Assembly: GCA_032622095.1 (NCBI GenBank)
Contig: CP136065.1
Span: 218,778,151-218,842,150, forward strand
DNA length: 64,000 nucleotides
Direction of reading: 5' to 3'
Source of the DNA: Siphonodentalium dalli
Lineage: Eukaryota; Mollusca; Scaphopoda; Gadilida; Siphonodentaliidae
The stretch's first letter is position 1; every line of letters begins with the position of its first letter. Positions 40,072 to 55,000 of this stretch are shown piece after piece. The notes under the pieces are model-generated. The model had not been told where the DNA came from. It did no database searches and was given only the letters and a program-made list of their open reading frames with translations. The translations under genes were made by a program, and so were the position numbers.

Positions 40072-43000
40072 CTGAAAAAATTGTGAAGGGATTATGCAAT
40101 TATTAGTGATTAGTGTTCAATATTAATATTTAATGAATGCTGCATTTAATGAATGCTTGAGGATGAAGATGGATAACTCTAAAATCAAGAGGCTTTCTGT
40201 TGGTAATAAGGACACATATTTATCGAACAACATGTTGATAAATAACACGTTTTTTATACTATAGTTGACAGTGTTTAGCTTATTTTTGGGCAATTAACCC
40301 TTTACCCAACAGAACGGCCCTGTGCCAATGCATTCAACACTGTCAACTATAGTATAAAAAACGTGTTATTTATCAACATGTTGTTCGATAAATATGTGTC
40401 CTTATTACCAACAGAAAGCCTCTTGATTTTAGAGTTATCCATCTTCATCCTCAATTTGGTCCGAGACCATTGGTTCGTCGACTGTTCACTGGGCCACTAT
40501 TAATTCTCGATGGTGAAAAATTATAGATGTCAAAAATCGATATCTAATAAGTTTGAGCTTTGATAGGTGGGTTCTTTGACTCGAATCAAATATTTTTTAT
40601 CCCCGAATCCAAATAAATAGTAACTGAGGGGCGCTTAACCCTTTACCCAACAGAAGGGCCCTGTGCCATGCCAATGCATTCTCTTATATATGCGAGTCGA
40701 CCATAGGTCGCCTCGCATATATAAGAGAATGCATTGGCTTAACACATTAAAAATTATAAAATTGTTAAAGAATGTAAGAAAAAATGGTAACAAGTGTTTT
40801 TTTAGGCCAATGCATTCTCTTATATATGCGAGGCGACCTATGGTCGACTCACATATATAAGAGAATGCATTGGCACAGGGCATAACTGTAACCATCACAA
40901 TGTGGTCAATGAGCCGGTTCCAATGATATCCATATTTGTATGGTTTTATTGAGACAGACCCAAGATAACTTAGGCTGTTGCAGCTTTATTTGGCCGTTAT
41001 GTTGGGTAAAGGGTTAATAGATTCTGATAACTCAAGCTGCTTTTCCAAAAATGTTGTTGCTGTTGGAATCTGATTATATGGGGACCATCGAATCAGATTG
41101 AATACCTTTAGTGAGTATACATCCATATAAATAATATAATACATCAATTCAGAACAGACACACCTCCCTATAATGATAAACCCCAGCTAGTGCAGACATA
41201 TTATGTAAAATCCCCTAACAGTAACATCAGAGAGGACATACCTCCCATAACATACACACCATACATACCCTACATACACCCATACCCTACATACCCCCAT
41301 ACCCTACATACCACACATACCCTACATACCACACATACCCCCATACCCTACATACCCCCATACCCTACATACCACACATACCCTACATACCACACATACC
41401 CTACATACCACACATACCACACATACCCTACATACCACACATACCCTACATACCCTACATGCCACACATACCCTACATACCACACATACCCCCATACCAC
41501 ACATACCCCCATACCACACATACCCTACATACCCTACATACCACACATACCCTACATACCACACATACCCTACATAGTACATACCCCCATACCCTACATA
41601 CCACACATACCCAACAAACACTACATACCCCACATACCCTACAAACCACACATACCCCCATACCCTACATACCCCCATACCCTACATACCACACATACCC
41701 TACATACCACACATACCCTACATACCACACATACCCTACATACCACACATACCCTACATACCACACATACCACACATACCACACATACCCTACATACCCT
41801 ACATGCCACACATACCCTACATACCACACATACCCCCATACCACACATACCCCCATACCACACATACCCTACATACCATACATACCCTACATACCACACA
41901 TACCCTACATACCACACATACCCTACATAGTACATACCCCCATACCCTACATACCACACATACCCAACAAACACTACATACCCCACATACCCTACAAACC
42001 ACACATACCCTACATACCACACATACCCTAAACGACCCAGCTCATGTCAGACCTGCATACACTTCCTACTGAAAATATCAGAGTAGATAACTGATCCCCT
42101 ATTGGATATCTGCTCATCGTGTGGTCCTACATGTGTATATACATTATTATGGCGAGTGTGAGTACACCATGCAGTGTTATTAGGAGATCAGCTCATCGTG
42201 TGGTCCTACATGTGTATATACATTATTATGGCGAGTGTGAGTACACCATGCAGTGTTATTAGGAGATCAGCTCATCGTGTGGTCCTACATGTGTATATAC
42301 ATTATTATGGCGAGTGTGAGTACACCATGCAGTGTTATTAGGAGATCAGCTCATCGTGTGGTCCTACATGTGTATATACATTATTATGGCGAGTGTGAGT
42401 ACACCATGCAGTGTTATTAGGAGATCAGCGACCATTTTTGTCAGTTTATAATGATGTCATTAAAAAGAGTGTACATACAAATTCGTACACATACCACACT
42501 ACAGCCTTCCATTTGATGCATGTTATATGGTATTGTGTAAAATGTTAACACTCCATCTACACATATCATACACATGTGTGTACAAACATGGAAATATTGA
42601 AATCCTGCCCAACCATAGGACAACATAAATATAGAATATGTAGCTAGTGTTGTTGCTTAAACTGTTTATGTGCATGAGTGGGATTTAAGCATCTCTTTGG
42701 GCGAGGCTCTGTCGAGTCCAATTGATGCAAAGCGGCCATAACTGTTTGAGCATCAGCATTAGCAACATATTTCATTTATCCATCGCGCAAAACTTGCCTT
42801 TTTAGAGGGGAATTCTGTAATTTTCAAAAGATTTTCATTCGTTACTTCGATGAAGCCCTTAATTTAATAAGATCAAGCAAACTAATTAGTAGTCATGAGG
42901 TGGGCAAACCAGCTTAGAGCGAAATATTTTGCTGGTTTTTTTATATTAACTCGTTTGGGACTTGATTCTTTTGAGAAAACATTACTCACAGACGAGATTG

Positions 43001-46000
43001 TTTGCAGAAATGCTCACTTTTATATAATTTTATAGCAATTTATGCGTTTATTCAATGTTGGGTCAGACCATTTGCCATGGCAGAATTCTCCAAGTGACAA
43101 CTCATACAATATGAGTGATCATCCGTAGTCTAGAAATTTTCTAGAAATTTTGGGTAGATACCACCAAATTGCGACTGGTTACCATAGCAACATATTTTCG
43201 GAAATGTATTCGTTTGGGGCTGTAATTTCGCTATATGACAATACCTTTGCGACATTTTTAATCAAATATAAATTATTTCCAAAGTTAAATGATCCAGGAA
43301 TATTTTGCCAACATCTGGAACTAGCCTTGCTCAAAAATCACCCATCACCGACAGAGGGCGCCATTCAAAATGGCCACCAAACCCCCGTTTTCTAACATTA
43401 AAATGCTTACTTTCATATAATTTTATAGCAAAGTATGCGTTAATTTAATGCTGGGTCAGACCATTTGCCATGACAGAATTCTCCACGTGACAGCTGATAA
43501 TATATTGGTGATCATCCGTGATCTATAAATCTTCCAATTTTTTTTTTTGGGTAGATACCACCAAATTGCAACTGGTTGACATGGCAACCGATTTTCGGAA
43601 AATTATGCGTTTGGGGGGTGTAATTTTGCTATACGAGATGTCTACGTGCGACATTTTTAATCAAATGTAATTAATTTCCAAAAAAATTGGATCCAGGAAT
43701 ATACTTAAATTGCTCTCGCTTCTTGTTCCTTCTGCCGAAGGGGTCAAGATTCACCTGCCATGGTGATTGACAACCGAAAAAATTGTCTACGGCTTAGGCT
43801 ACTGGGCGCCGCCATTTTGGAACAATGATGTCACGAATCACGGCACGCGACCCCCACGTGACGCCAAAAATAGGTTACATCTTCATGGACCCCTCACTGA
43901 GTGATCGGCCTATATTGAATACATGATACTATGCGCAAAAACATTTAATTATAAAAGATTCATTCGCTGATAACAAGTGCATGAAGTGGGAAACGGATAT
44001 ATCCGTTTCCCGTCCTAAACGAGTTAAGTCTTGTATTGATAGTTTATAGATGTTTTAGAGTGAAAACGAATATCCATTTTTTGCATTTTGTATCATTTAC
44101 GGTGAATTGTGGATGAAAAATGTCCCAAAATCACAATGACGTCATTTTAATAGGCCAGATGACATCCCTAGTTACATGTGCAAGTTGCATATACAATTAC
44201 GTCACCTACCTAATAAAGCAACATTGGTAGTTGTTGTAATTCCAAGTTGGTACAGTTCACACATCAAATATGGAAAACTGTTATGGTACTGGTGCACTAT
44301 TTGATAATTTAATTTATATGACTTTCTGACACCACAGACCTGTTAATCCAATGTAGTAGCCATTCTTTACATAAGCAGCTGTTTCCTCTTCCCTGGCCAA
44401 CCATGCATTAATTATTACCGGAGGTAGGTTCTTGTATTTTTTTAATATTGAGATGACATCCTCATGGGCTTGTCTTCCATAAAGCAGCAAAGGTTTCCGT
44501 AACTCACATGTGAGCTCTACCTGTAATCAACAAACTATGGATGAATGAGTAATAACTCACAGGCGACCTCTACCTGTAATCAACATGTATATGGACGAAT
44601 GAGAGCTATACCTGTAACCAACATACATATGGACGAATGAGAGCTATACCTGTAATCAACATACATATGGATGAATGAGAGCTCTACCTGTAACCAACAT
44701 ACATATGGATGAATGAGAGCTCTACCTGTAACCAACATACATATGGATGAATGAGAGCTCTACCTGTAACCAACATACATATGGATGAATGAGAGCTCTA
44801 CCTGTAACCAACATACATATGGATGAATGAGAGCTCTACCTGTAACCAACATACATATGGATGAATGAGAGCTCTACCTGTAACCAACATACATATGGAT
44901 GAATGAGAGCTCTACCTGTAACCAACATACATATGGATGAATGAGAGCTCTACCTGTAATCAACATACATATGGATGAATGAGAGCTCTACCTGTAACCA
45001 ACATACATATGGATGAATGAGAGCTCTACCTGTAACCAACATACATATGGATGAATGAGAGCTCTACCTGTAACCAACATACATATGGATGAATGAGAGC
45101 TCTACCTGTAACCAACATACATATGGATGAATGAGAGCTCTACCTGTAACCAACATACATATGGATGAATGAGAGCTCTACCTGTAACCAACATACATAT
45201 GGATGAATGAGAGCTCTACCTGTAACCAACATACATATGGATGAATGAGAGCTCTACCTGTAATCAACATACATATGAATGAATGAGAGCTCTACCTGTA
45301 ACCAACATGCATATGGATGAATGAGACCTCTACCTGTAACCAACATACATATGGACGAATGAGAGCTATACCTGTAACCAACATACATATGGACGAATGA
45401 GAGCTATACCTGTAACCAACATACATATGGATGAATGCGAGCTCTACCTGTAACCAACATACATATGGATGAATGAGAGCTCTACCTGTAACCAACATGC
45501 ATATGGATGAATGAGAGCTCTACCTGTAATCAACATACATACGGATGAATGAGTAAAGGCTTCTGTGATTCGCAGTCGAGCTCTACCTGTAATCAACATA
45601 CATATGGATGGAGGAGTAATAACTCACAGGCGACCTCTACCTGTAACCAACATACATATGGATGAATGAGAGCTCTACCTGTAATCAACATACATATGGA
45701 TGAATGAAAGCTCCATCTGTAATAACCAACATACATATGGATGAATGAGTAAAGGAAATATGGTATGATTATGTGGAGCTCCGTGGTCCAGTGATTAGCG
45801 TGTCGGACTTGTATTTGCTGTAAACACATCGATACAGGTTCAGTCAATGAGTCTTCACACAGCAGTGGCTTGGCCGCTTTGAGCGACATGCAATTGTCAG
45901 ATTGCTCGCTGTTACAAAACCTGCACCAAGTTGTAACCCTTGAGCAAGGTCGCTCATACTGTGTCGGCTTCGCATCATTCATGCGTTAAATGAGTACCAG

Positions 46001-49000
46001 TCAGCTTGTCATACTGATGAATATCAGAGCTAGAGCAGCGCCTGCAATGGCTGCAGCCGGTTCATTGATTGGCTTGTACAAATGACTGGGGTAATATTGT
46101 ACCAAGCATGTTAGAGCAAGTAATTGGTTAATCGCTATATAAAATTGGTCATTATTATTATTATTATCAAATAAAAATGTGGTCAAATTTTCAAGTTGAA
46201 AAAGCTCGGAATCCGAAAATGTATTTATATGATTAAACAAATTTTGTTTGTGGCATTTTCGGTATTTTGCAGGAAATTTGAGACATTCTATGTACACTTT
46301 CAATAAACTAAATTCTAGATCGCAGCTTCTGTGGAATCCAAAAACCTTATGAGCCTTCTTCTATGTTGGCTATATATGGCAACGTTAATAAATGCTGCAC
46401 TTAAACAAAATTCTATAATATAACATGGAGGCTACTAAAATGAAAATCAGAAGATGTATGGTGAAAACAAATTGCCTGACTTTACAAACCACTTTTATAA
46501 AACTTTCTTTCTGGGATTCCTGGTTGGCCGTGTCTTCAGTATTATCAAGACCACATTCTCCGATAGCAACACAGGCTTCATGCTGGGCCATGGCTCTCAG
46601 CTGAGAACCACTCTTCTTTGTCCAGAATTGTTTATAACCCAGGCCTGGAATAAATAAAACGGCACCAACTTTCAGTAATGCCCTAAATAAATGACTCCTT
46701 AACCATAACTCGTCGAGAGCTTTCTGATGAATGGCAACAAGCCATATTTCTGACTAAATTCTGAAAAGTTACCCATAATTCTGCTGTGATTAAGGAGTCG
46801 ATTATTGAGGGAATTACTGTAAGTTCTAGATGGACACATTAGCCTGGTTCAGCCACACATATGTGTAACTTGTAAAACGTGTTGCCATTACCAACGAAAG
46901 ACACCCGACTCACATGATCATTCCACCTGCACATACAGTAATGCCCTGAGAGCTTTTCCGATGAATGGCAACAAGCCATATTTCCGAATAAATCCTGAAA
47001 AGTTACCCATAATTCTGCTGTGGTTAAAGGAGTCGATTAATTAGGGCATTACTGTACATATAAACTGTTTAGAAGTTTTGTGTCAAACGTGTAGCATTAC
47101 CTGTACGAAAATTTCTTACGAGATCTCGTAAGATTCTCACGAGAAACTCATGAGAAATTGGTTAGAAGGGTATGCAAATTAAGGATTTCTAACATGGTGT
47201 TTGTGAGATCATGTTAGAAAACAGGTTTCTCACTTAATTCTAACATGAGAAAATTTCTCACATGAATTCTGGTATGGTTTTACATTAGATATTCGCCCAT
47301 TTAATCTAAGTTAGAATTTCTCATGTGAGATCTCGCGAGAAATTTGATTTTTTCAACAATAAAACTTCTCTGGATATTCTAAGTCAGAATTTCTCAGGTG
47401 AGATCTCACGAGAAATCATAACTTTGACTTTCACTGCTATATATATGAAATCTCTGAATATTCTAAGTCAGAATTTGCTTTTCTCAACAATAATATTTGA
47501 TTTGATTTATTCTTATAACATTTATTTCTTAGTATCATAATATGTACATCCTGACAAGATACATACTCTACATACTAGAGCTTGGAAATATCAGGCCTCT
47601 GTTTACAACACAACACAATTTGGGAGTCTTAGACCAATGTTATGGCAATTGTCTCAACGTAATTAATTTATTATCAGTACGAAACGTGTGGCAAAGAAGA
47701 ACTCTCAAGTGTTCCACTGTATGTATATTGATGAAGTTTTTTTAATTTGGGATGGCGACCTCGAGAGTTTAAGGGAGTTCAGAGACCATGCGTGTAAATG
47801 CGATCGAGCTCAGATATCAACAGGAGAAGTTGGAATTCCTTGACTGGACGATTGTGAATTTTTGCACTGATTTATATCATAAACAACTCTACCTAAACTG
47901 GAAAAGTTTCACCCAACACATATCAAACGGGCAGTTGTCTATGGACTCGGTGTCAGGATGCGATGAATCTGTGAGAGGCAAAGTGACTACTAGCATCATA
48001 GGTATAGCCTAAAGCGGCAGCTGAGAAAACGCGATTATAGCAGAAAGTGAATAGAAATTCAACTAAAGAAGGTTGACGGGCTGGACTGAGAGCAATTATC
48101 ATTACTGAAGAGGAAACATATTAAATAGAACCGGGTTCTAATGAGTTATGACTTTCTCGCAAGTTTCTCGCAAGTTCTCCTGATTGGCAGTTGGTTAGTG
48201 GGTAAACACATGCAAGTGTTAAACAAGTCAAACAGAATTAAAAAATTATTTGATGCCCCACCAATCGAAGTCTATAGAAGATATAGAAATATTTCAGACA
48301 AACTGGTGCACACGAAAAGCCAGCGAATGAAACAAAATGATTGCAACTAGTAAAAGAAGATGATTGGGTTTGAAGATTGTATGGGAGGCCAAATTCACAT
48401 TTATTAATAATTGTGCTTCAGCACAATTGAATTGTGCTTCAGCGCAATTGAATTGTGCTTCAGCGCAATTGAATTGTGCTTCAGTGCAATCAATTGCGCT
48501 TTAGCACAATTGAATTTCACTTCAGTGCAATCAATTGCGCTTCAGCACAATCAATTGTGCTTCAGCGCAATCAATTGCACTTCAGCGCAATTCAATTGTG
48601 CTTCAGCGCAATTCAATTGTGCTTCAGTGCAATTCAGAAGTGCAATTGAAGCGCAATTAATTTTACATATATGGCTAAACCCCCTAGTTAATTGATGAAT
48701 AAATCCAATATAAATTAATTGCGCTTAAGCGCAATTCAATTGCGCTGAAGCGCAATTATTTTCCCATATATGGGAATCCCCAGTTAATTAATGGAATAAC
48801 CTATCTATTCAGGGGTGTAAGCTTGTAACAATAATTGCGTTTCAGTGCAATTCAATTACGCTTCAGCTAGGGTCCTGCGAATATTCGATATTCGATTCGA
48901 GATTCGATTCGAAAGTCAAATTCGATTCGAATTCGAGTCGAAATTGCCAACTCGAAATTTCGAATATACATTGATAGAAAAGTAGGCTGTTTACGGACAA

Positions 49001-52000
49001 GTACACACGTCGATCTTAGCTGTTTTTGTGCCATTTAATTACAGAAAATGATGTATATATGCACCTTATAATTCTTATTGTACATCGCGATTATATATAT
49101 TAAATATAAGTATAGCCAGCAATTAGCCACTATAGGACTACAGAATTCTGAAGCCTGAATTCTAGCTTTGAACATGGTAGCCAAAAGCTCGGAGATCACC
49201 GATGGACCGACAACGCGCGTGAATAATAATAGCTATGAGACTGAGCAACCGCTAGCGTTATCTGCCGTCTATCCGTCTCAGATTATGCATTATGTAGTAT
49301 AGCTGAGAATTTACACAACACGTGTTCCCGGCATCGAAAAGTGCATTTTGGCGATGTTTTGTTTTGGAGTTTACTTTCAATTTCGGAGCGTTCTTCGACC
49401 CTTGACAAAATGTCGTCGTTATTCATGTTTATTTTAAACATGATACAGCTGCAGGTAGTGCAGGGACTTACACGTGAGATGAATGCAACCTGGTGTATAA
49501 ATCGCAGGCATCTGGGACAATGACCCATCTATGGAATCATCTGTCCAAGAAGCATCCAGCACTACATAATCAGGCTACCCTGCGACTGTTGTTGCATCTT
49601 CAAGTTTAAAACAACGGGTGATTCCGAATGTCGATTTGCAATTTTGCATGTACATGCAAACGGTACAAATTTCACGTGATTTTAGTTCTTATAATCCGTT
49701 TAGTGATTTTTTATTAATCGTCGTGACGTTTTTTTTTTTAAATCTGCCTTTTTTTCTCGACAATTATCATTTGAAGTTAATAGTATTGTAAACGACGGTT
49801 CATCGCCACATAAGTTATGATAGAACCTTCGTGCATGTAGTTGATAGAACGTTTCACAAAACGTCTAATCGTTGACAAAACATGCCCAATTGAGAATGCA
49901 ACACACAGATATGATTTGATTCGATATTCAATTCGATATTCGATTCGATTTCCAGAATTCGATTCGATATTCGATTCGATCAAATTCTCCAATTCGCAGG
50001 ACCCTAGCTTCAGCACAATTGATATGAATCAAGCTGGATTGCGCTTCAGCGCAATTATTAATAAATGTGAATTTGGCCTCCCATAAGATTGAGGGCAATG
50101 CACTCGATCAGTGTCAACGCAATAATAAGTAACCCAGAAATGTTGTGTTATTAGGATATACACATGTAGGTATATGTACAGTAATGCTCTAAGTAATCGA
50201 CTTCTTAACCACAGGAGAATTATGGGTGACTTTTCAGGATTTAGTCGGAAATATGGCTTGTTGCCATTCATCAGAAAGCTCTCAGGGAGTCGAAACGGAA
50301 TGTGGCATATGCTTAGTATACCACAAGTCAGCAATCTGCAACTGATGATGACCCTATCAAAAACTTTGGCACCTTTTCCAAAACATCAACCTATTGGTAA
50401 CATATAAAACCAAATTCCACCTTTGGCATAAATAAATTATCTTTAGGGGGTACGTTCTAAAACATTTTCAAAATTATTTTAAACCGCTCCAGAAATATAC
50501 TCTCCATTTTCTAAATTTGGTTATGAGAACAGGGAACAAATTGTCTGCAAAAAATTGGGACCCTGACCATAAAAACATGCCTATTCATTAATATGCTTAG
50601 CAGACAACCTCCCCTTTCTCATACCTAAAAACCTTTTAATGAATGTAATCCCCTTATACCAAACCATATACCACTTAAGAGATATATATGCATGTAGAAC
50701 ATTAAATGATGTCTACAAATTAACAATGTTTATAATGTACAATGGCTATATGTTATGTATGTCTGTCTGTCTGTTTGTTTAACTGTCTGTCCACCACCAC
50801 GATAATTTATGTGCATTAGTATGCCTGGTTTGAACGCTGGCACCCAGCATAGTACTACTAACTATAGGGTACTAGAACATAATATTATTAAGGGGTATAG
50901 GACAATACCTTGGAATATTCACATAATTGCCTTAATTATTATAAGGAGATACTATATTAAATGCCAAATCCTATATTAATTTTAACGGGCATAGTTATAA
51001 GCACAAATAAAATGGACTTAATCATGTTAAAGGATATTTAAGAAAAGGAACTTTACAATTATATAATACTATAATTTAAAATGTATATACATGTATAAGA
51101 CACATAAGAGATTATTATAAATATAATCCATTAAAAAATTTATACCCTTTTATGGCATACCCCTATAACGGCATAACCTTTATAACAATACTGTGCTGCT
51201 AGAAACCAAAAACTATATTATACACTATTATAATATTAATATAATAATTAGATTTATTCATAATTATATAGGGTTTGATACTCACTGCACATAATTGATA
51301 ATCAACGGAATCTCATTAAGAAGGATTTGAGGGAAGTTTTATTTTAATAAAATATAAAACATATATGTATAAATGTAATTCAAAACAATTCGATCAAAAA
51401 GCAGACTATAGACCCATTATTATCAGACTATACTTTGTGTATAAACTAAAACCAAATACCTCATTATTATACCTACAACATATTATTGACTTTACTTCTA
51501 CCTATATATAGGCTTGTTGACCAACTTTGGTTATAATTTAAAGGTATGCATACTAACAATTTTTTATAATTACCTACGACAAATTTAAGTTAACTTTTTA
51601 TAAATGCATTCAATTATAACCATAGTGAATACTATGATTGTTACATAACAATAGTAACAAATAATTCAACCTAAATACAATATTGATAATTAAAAGATAT
51701 TTGACAGACTTCCAGGGTGCTCTATAATTTTATCTTTTACTTCTGCCTTTTTACTTTTGACTGGCTAAAACTGCTCCTACGGCAGACTATCTGTTCATCA
51801 TTAGCATAATACAGCTTCCGGTGAGCAAGGCAGGGTACCTTTTTTGTGGGCCCAGGACACTGCGGCATCCCCCATTGCTCACTATGAATGTGGGCACCAT
51901 AAAACACTGTTATTGACTTGAGCCTCTAATTATGTGAACCACCAATTTATTATACCGTTGATAAAGGCCGTGATGACCGAAAGCTTTGATAAATAGTTAA

Positions 52001-55000
52001 TCATTTATTGTTCCTGCAATACATTGTATAACATTTACTATATAGGCCTACATTATTATATGATAGGCCTTTATTATCAAAGGCCGATGTCTAAACCATA
52101 GGCTAATGAGTAGACTTTGATAATTATACCTATAACTATATCTCATATATATTTTGAAGACCTCTGTCTGTTTGTCTGTCTGTTTGTCATTAATACAAAT
52201 CTACGATTCTCGACCGATCGGGACGAAACTTGGTACGTGTGTGTAGTTTGACCAGGCGGTGGTCGTTGTCGTATTGGCGAGCCCGTGCGACGCCCGTGCA
52301 GCGCATGCGCAGACGAGATCTCGGAAACGGGTGGAGCTATCGACTTGAAATATGGTATGTGAATGTATCTTGCCCTGGATACGAATTTTATCGGGTCGAC
52401 GGGCCCGTGCGACGCCAGCTTCGCGCATGTGCAGACGAGATCTCGGAAACAGGTGGAGCTATCGACTTGAAATTTGCTATGTGAATGTATCTTGCCCGAT
52501 ACGAATTTTATCGGGTCGCCGAGCCGGTGCGACGCAAGCTTCGCGCATGCGCAGACCAGATCTCGGAAACGGGTGGAGCTATCGACTTGAAATTTGCTAT
52601 GTGAATGTATCTTGCCCCGGATACGAATTTTATCGGGTCGCCGAGCCCGTGCGACGCAAGCTTCGCGCATGCGCAGACCAGATCTCGAAAACGGGTGGAG
52701 CTATCGACTTGAAATTTGCTATGTGAATGTATCTTGCCCCGGATACAAATTTTATCAGGTCGCCGAGCCCGTGCGACGCCAGCTTCGCGCATGCGCAGAC
52801 CAGATCTCGGAAACGGGTGGAGCTATCGACTTGAAATTTGGTATTTGAATAGCCCGGACAACGTCGGGCTCATCGGCTAGTCTATTATATATTTTGGAAG
52901 ATCTGTGTGTGTGTGTCTGTGTGTCTGTCTGTAATCGATGGACTCGAAAACGGCCGAGCCGATGTCGATGAAACTTGGTATGTGGGGGTATTTTCGGCTG
53001 GGAAGTGACATGGGCCTATTAATTTGCCTGTGCGATGTGACCTTGACCTTGCAATCGGGTAATTTCAAGGTCAAACGCCAGAATATCACGGGATTTCGAT
53101 GAAACTTGGTATGTGAGGGTACCTTCGGCCGGGGAGTGGCATAAACCTATTAATTTGCCGGTGCGACGTGACTTTGACCTTGAAATCGGGTCATTTCAAG
53201 GTCAAACGCCCGAATATCACGGGATTTCGATGAAACTTGGTATGTGGGGATACTTTCGTATGGGGAGTCTCATAAGCATATTCATTTGCCCGTGCGAGGT
53301 GACCTTGACCTTGAAATCGTGTCAATTCAAGGTCAAATCGACAATTTTGATGGGATTTCGACAAAATTTTATACATAGGGTTACTTTTGTCCACTGAGTG
53401 TTTTGGACGGGTCAAATCGTGACCCCGACCTGACCTTGACCTTCAAAATGATCAATTCAAGGTCAAATCGGGTAAAACCGGATGGATTTCGACGGGCACG
53501 TTTGTCGGGTACTTTTGTCCGGGCAGTGTTTTGGACTGGTCAAATCGTGACCCCACTTGACCTTGACCTTCAAAATGGACAATTCAAGGTCAAAGCCCGG
53601 ACGAAGTCGGGTCACCTTCTAGTAGTTATATATAGCCTAAATAGGTATATAGTTTGATTACTATTTATATGATTCTTTGTATATAGTTTGATTACTATTT
53701 ATATGATTATTTGTATATAGTTTGATTACTATTTATATGATTCTTTGTATATAGTTTGATTACTATTTATATGATTCTTGTATATAGTTTGATTACTATT
53801 TATATGATTCTTTGTATATAGTTTGATTACTATTTATATGATTCTTTGTATATAGTTTGATTACTATTTATATGATTCTTTGTATATAGTTTGATTACTA
53901 TTTATATGATTCTTTGTATATAGTTTGATTACTATTTATATGATTCTTTGTATATAGTTTGATTACTATTTATATGATTCTTTGTATATAGTTTGATTAC
54001 TATTTATATGATCCTTAATAGGTATATAGTTTGATTACTATTTATATGATCCTTTGCAAGGTTATTCTCCTTAACATCATACCGGGGTCGTTCTCTATGC
54101 ATATTATCATATTAGTCTGATACAGTAATGCCCTAATTAATCGACTACATAACCACAGCAGAATTATGGGTAATTTTTCAGGATTTAGTCGGAAATATGG
54201 CTTGTTGCCATTCATCGGAAAGCTCTCAGTGAGAGCATTCCTATGAATGGCAACAAGCCATATATGTAGCTTGCTGATATCTTTGGAAAATATAGAAAAA
54301 GAATAAATTTGAAATTTACCAGGGGTGATATCTTGCTGCCACTTTCGAGAAAATTAAGATGTAGATTCCCGATGCTGTGGCTGTAACCAATATATACATG
54401 TTATACACAGCTTAGAAGGATAGGCCAGTTACCTGCAGTAAAGTACATGAATCCTTTAAAATGTGAAGCCAGTCGTTTCATCTTACTTTGATTATCTAGG
54501 CGACCTAATACTATAATCTTCTCTGTCCCTGTAATGTAGTAACATGGAATGCATTATAACCAAGACTTGATATAGTGTCTGTCATTTTCAGAATGAGGTC
54601 CCCAGAGGGTGAATTTAGTGATGCTATCCCACACAGTGGACTAGTGTCACTAAATTCATCCTCTGGGGACCTCATTCTGCTTAGGCCTCATCTTCTGGGA
54701 AGTATCTATAGTCTCAAATTAACATCGTTTTTAGTTGCTTTTTCCCTTTCGTTCAGTTTTTATAACCCCTAATTTTCAGAAGATAAAATGCATAATTGAG
54801 GTGACTAATGGGTGAACATCACCAACTTCAACTGGGGAACTTCAATTTGATTCTAGGTCTCCCATAGCAGTTGAGGCCTCAGCAGAATGAGGTTTCTAGA
54901 GGGTGAATTTGGTGACACTAGACCACCGTGCGGGATAGCGTCAATATATGTTCCCTCTGGGGACCTCATTCTGCAAATGACAGACACACTTCAAGGCTTG

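Noticed and set aside
41190-42072. Pro/Tyr/His/Thr-rich and Val/Cys/Gly-rich ORFs on both strands
   Set aside because: All come from the CATACCC microsatellite; open on both strands because the units lack stops.
45776-45850. Functional tRNA gene
   Set aside because: Only a tRNA-like promoter region remains; no cloverleaf can be completed and it continues into a SINE body.
45593-45982. 129-codon minus-strand ORF
   Set aside because: It spans the SINE and the acceptor minisatellite, and the same antisense pattern appears in the other SINE copy at 63605-63817.
52143-52848. Arg-rich ORFs on both strands (up to 175 codons)
   Set aside because: They are translations of ~121-bp Helitron modules and recur in every family A copy.
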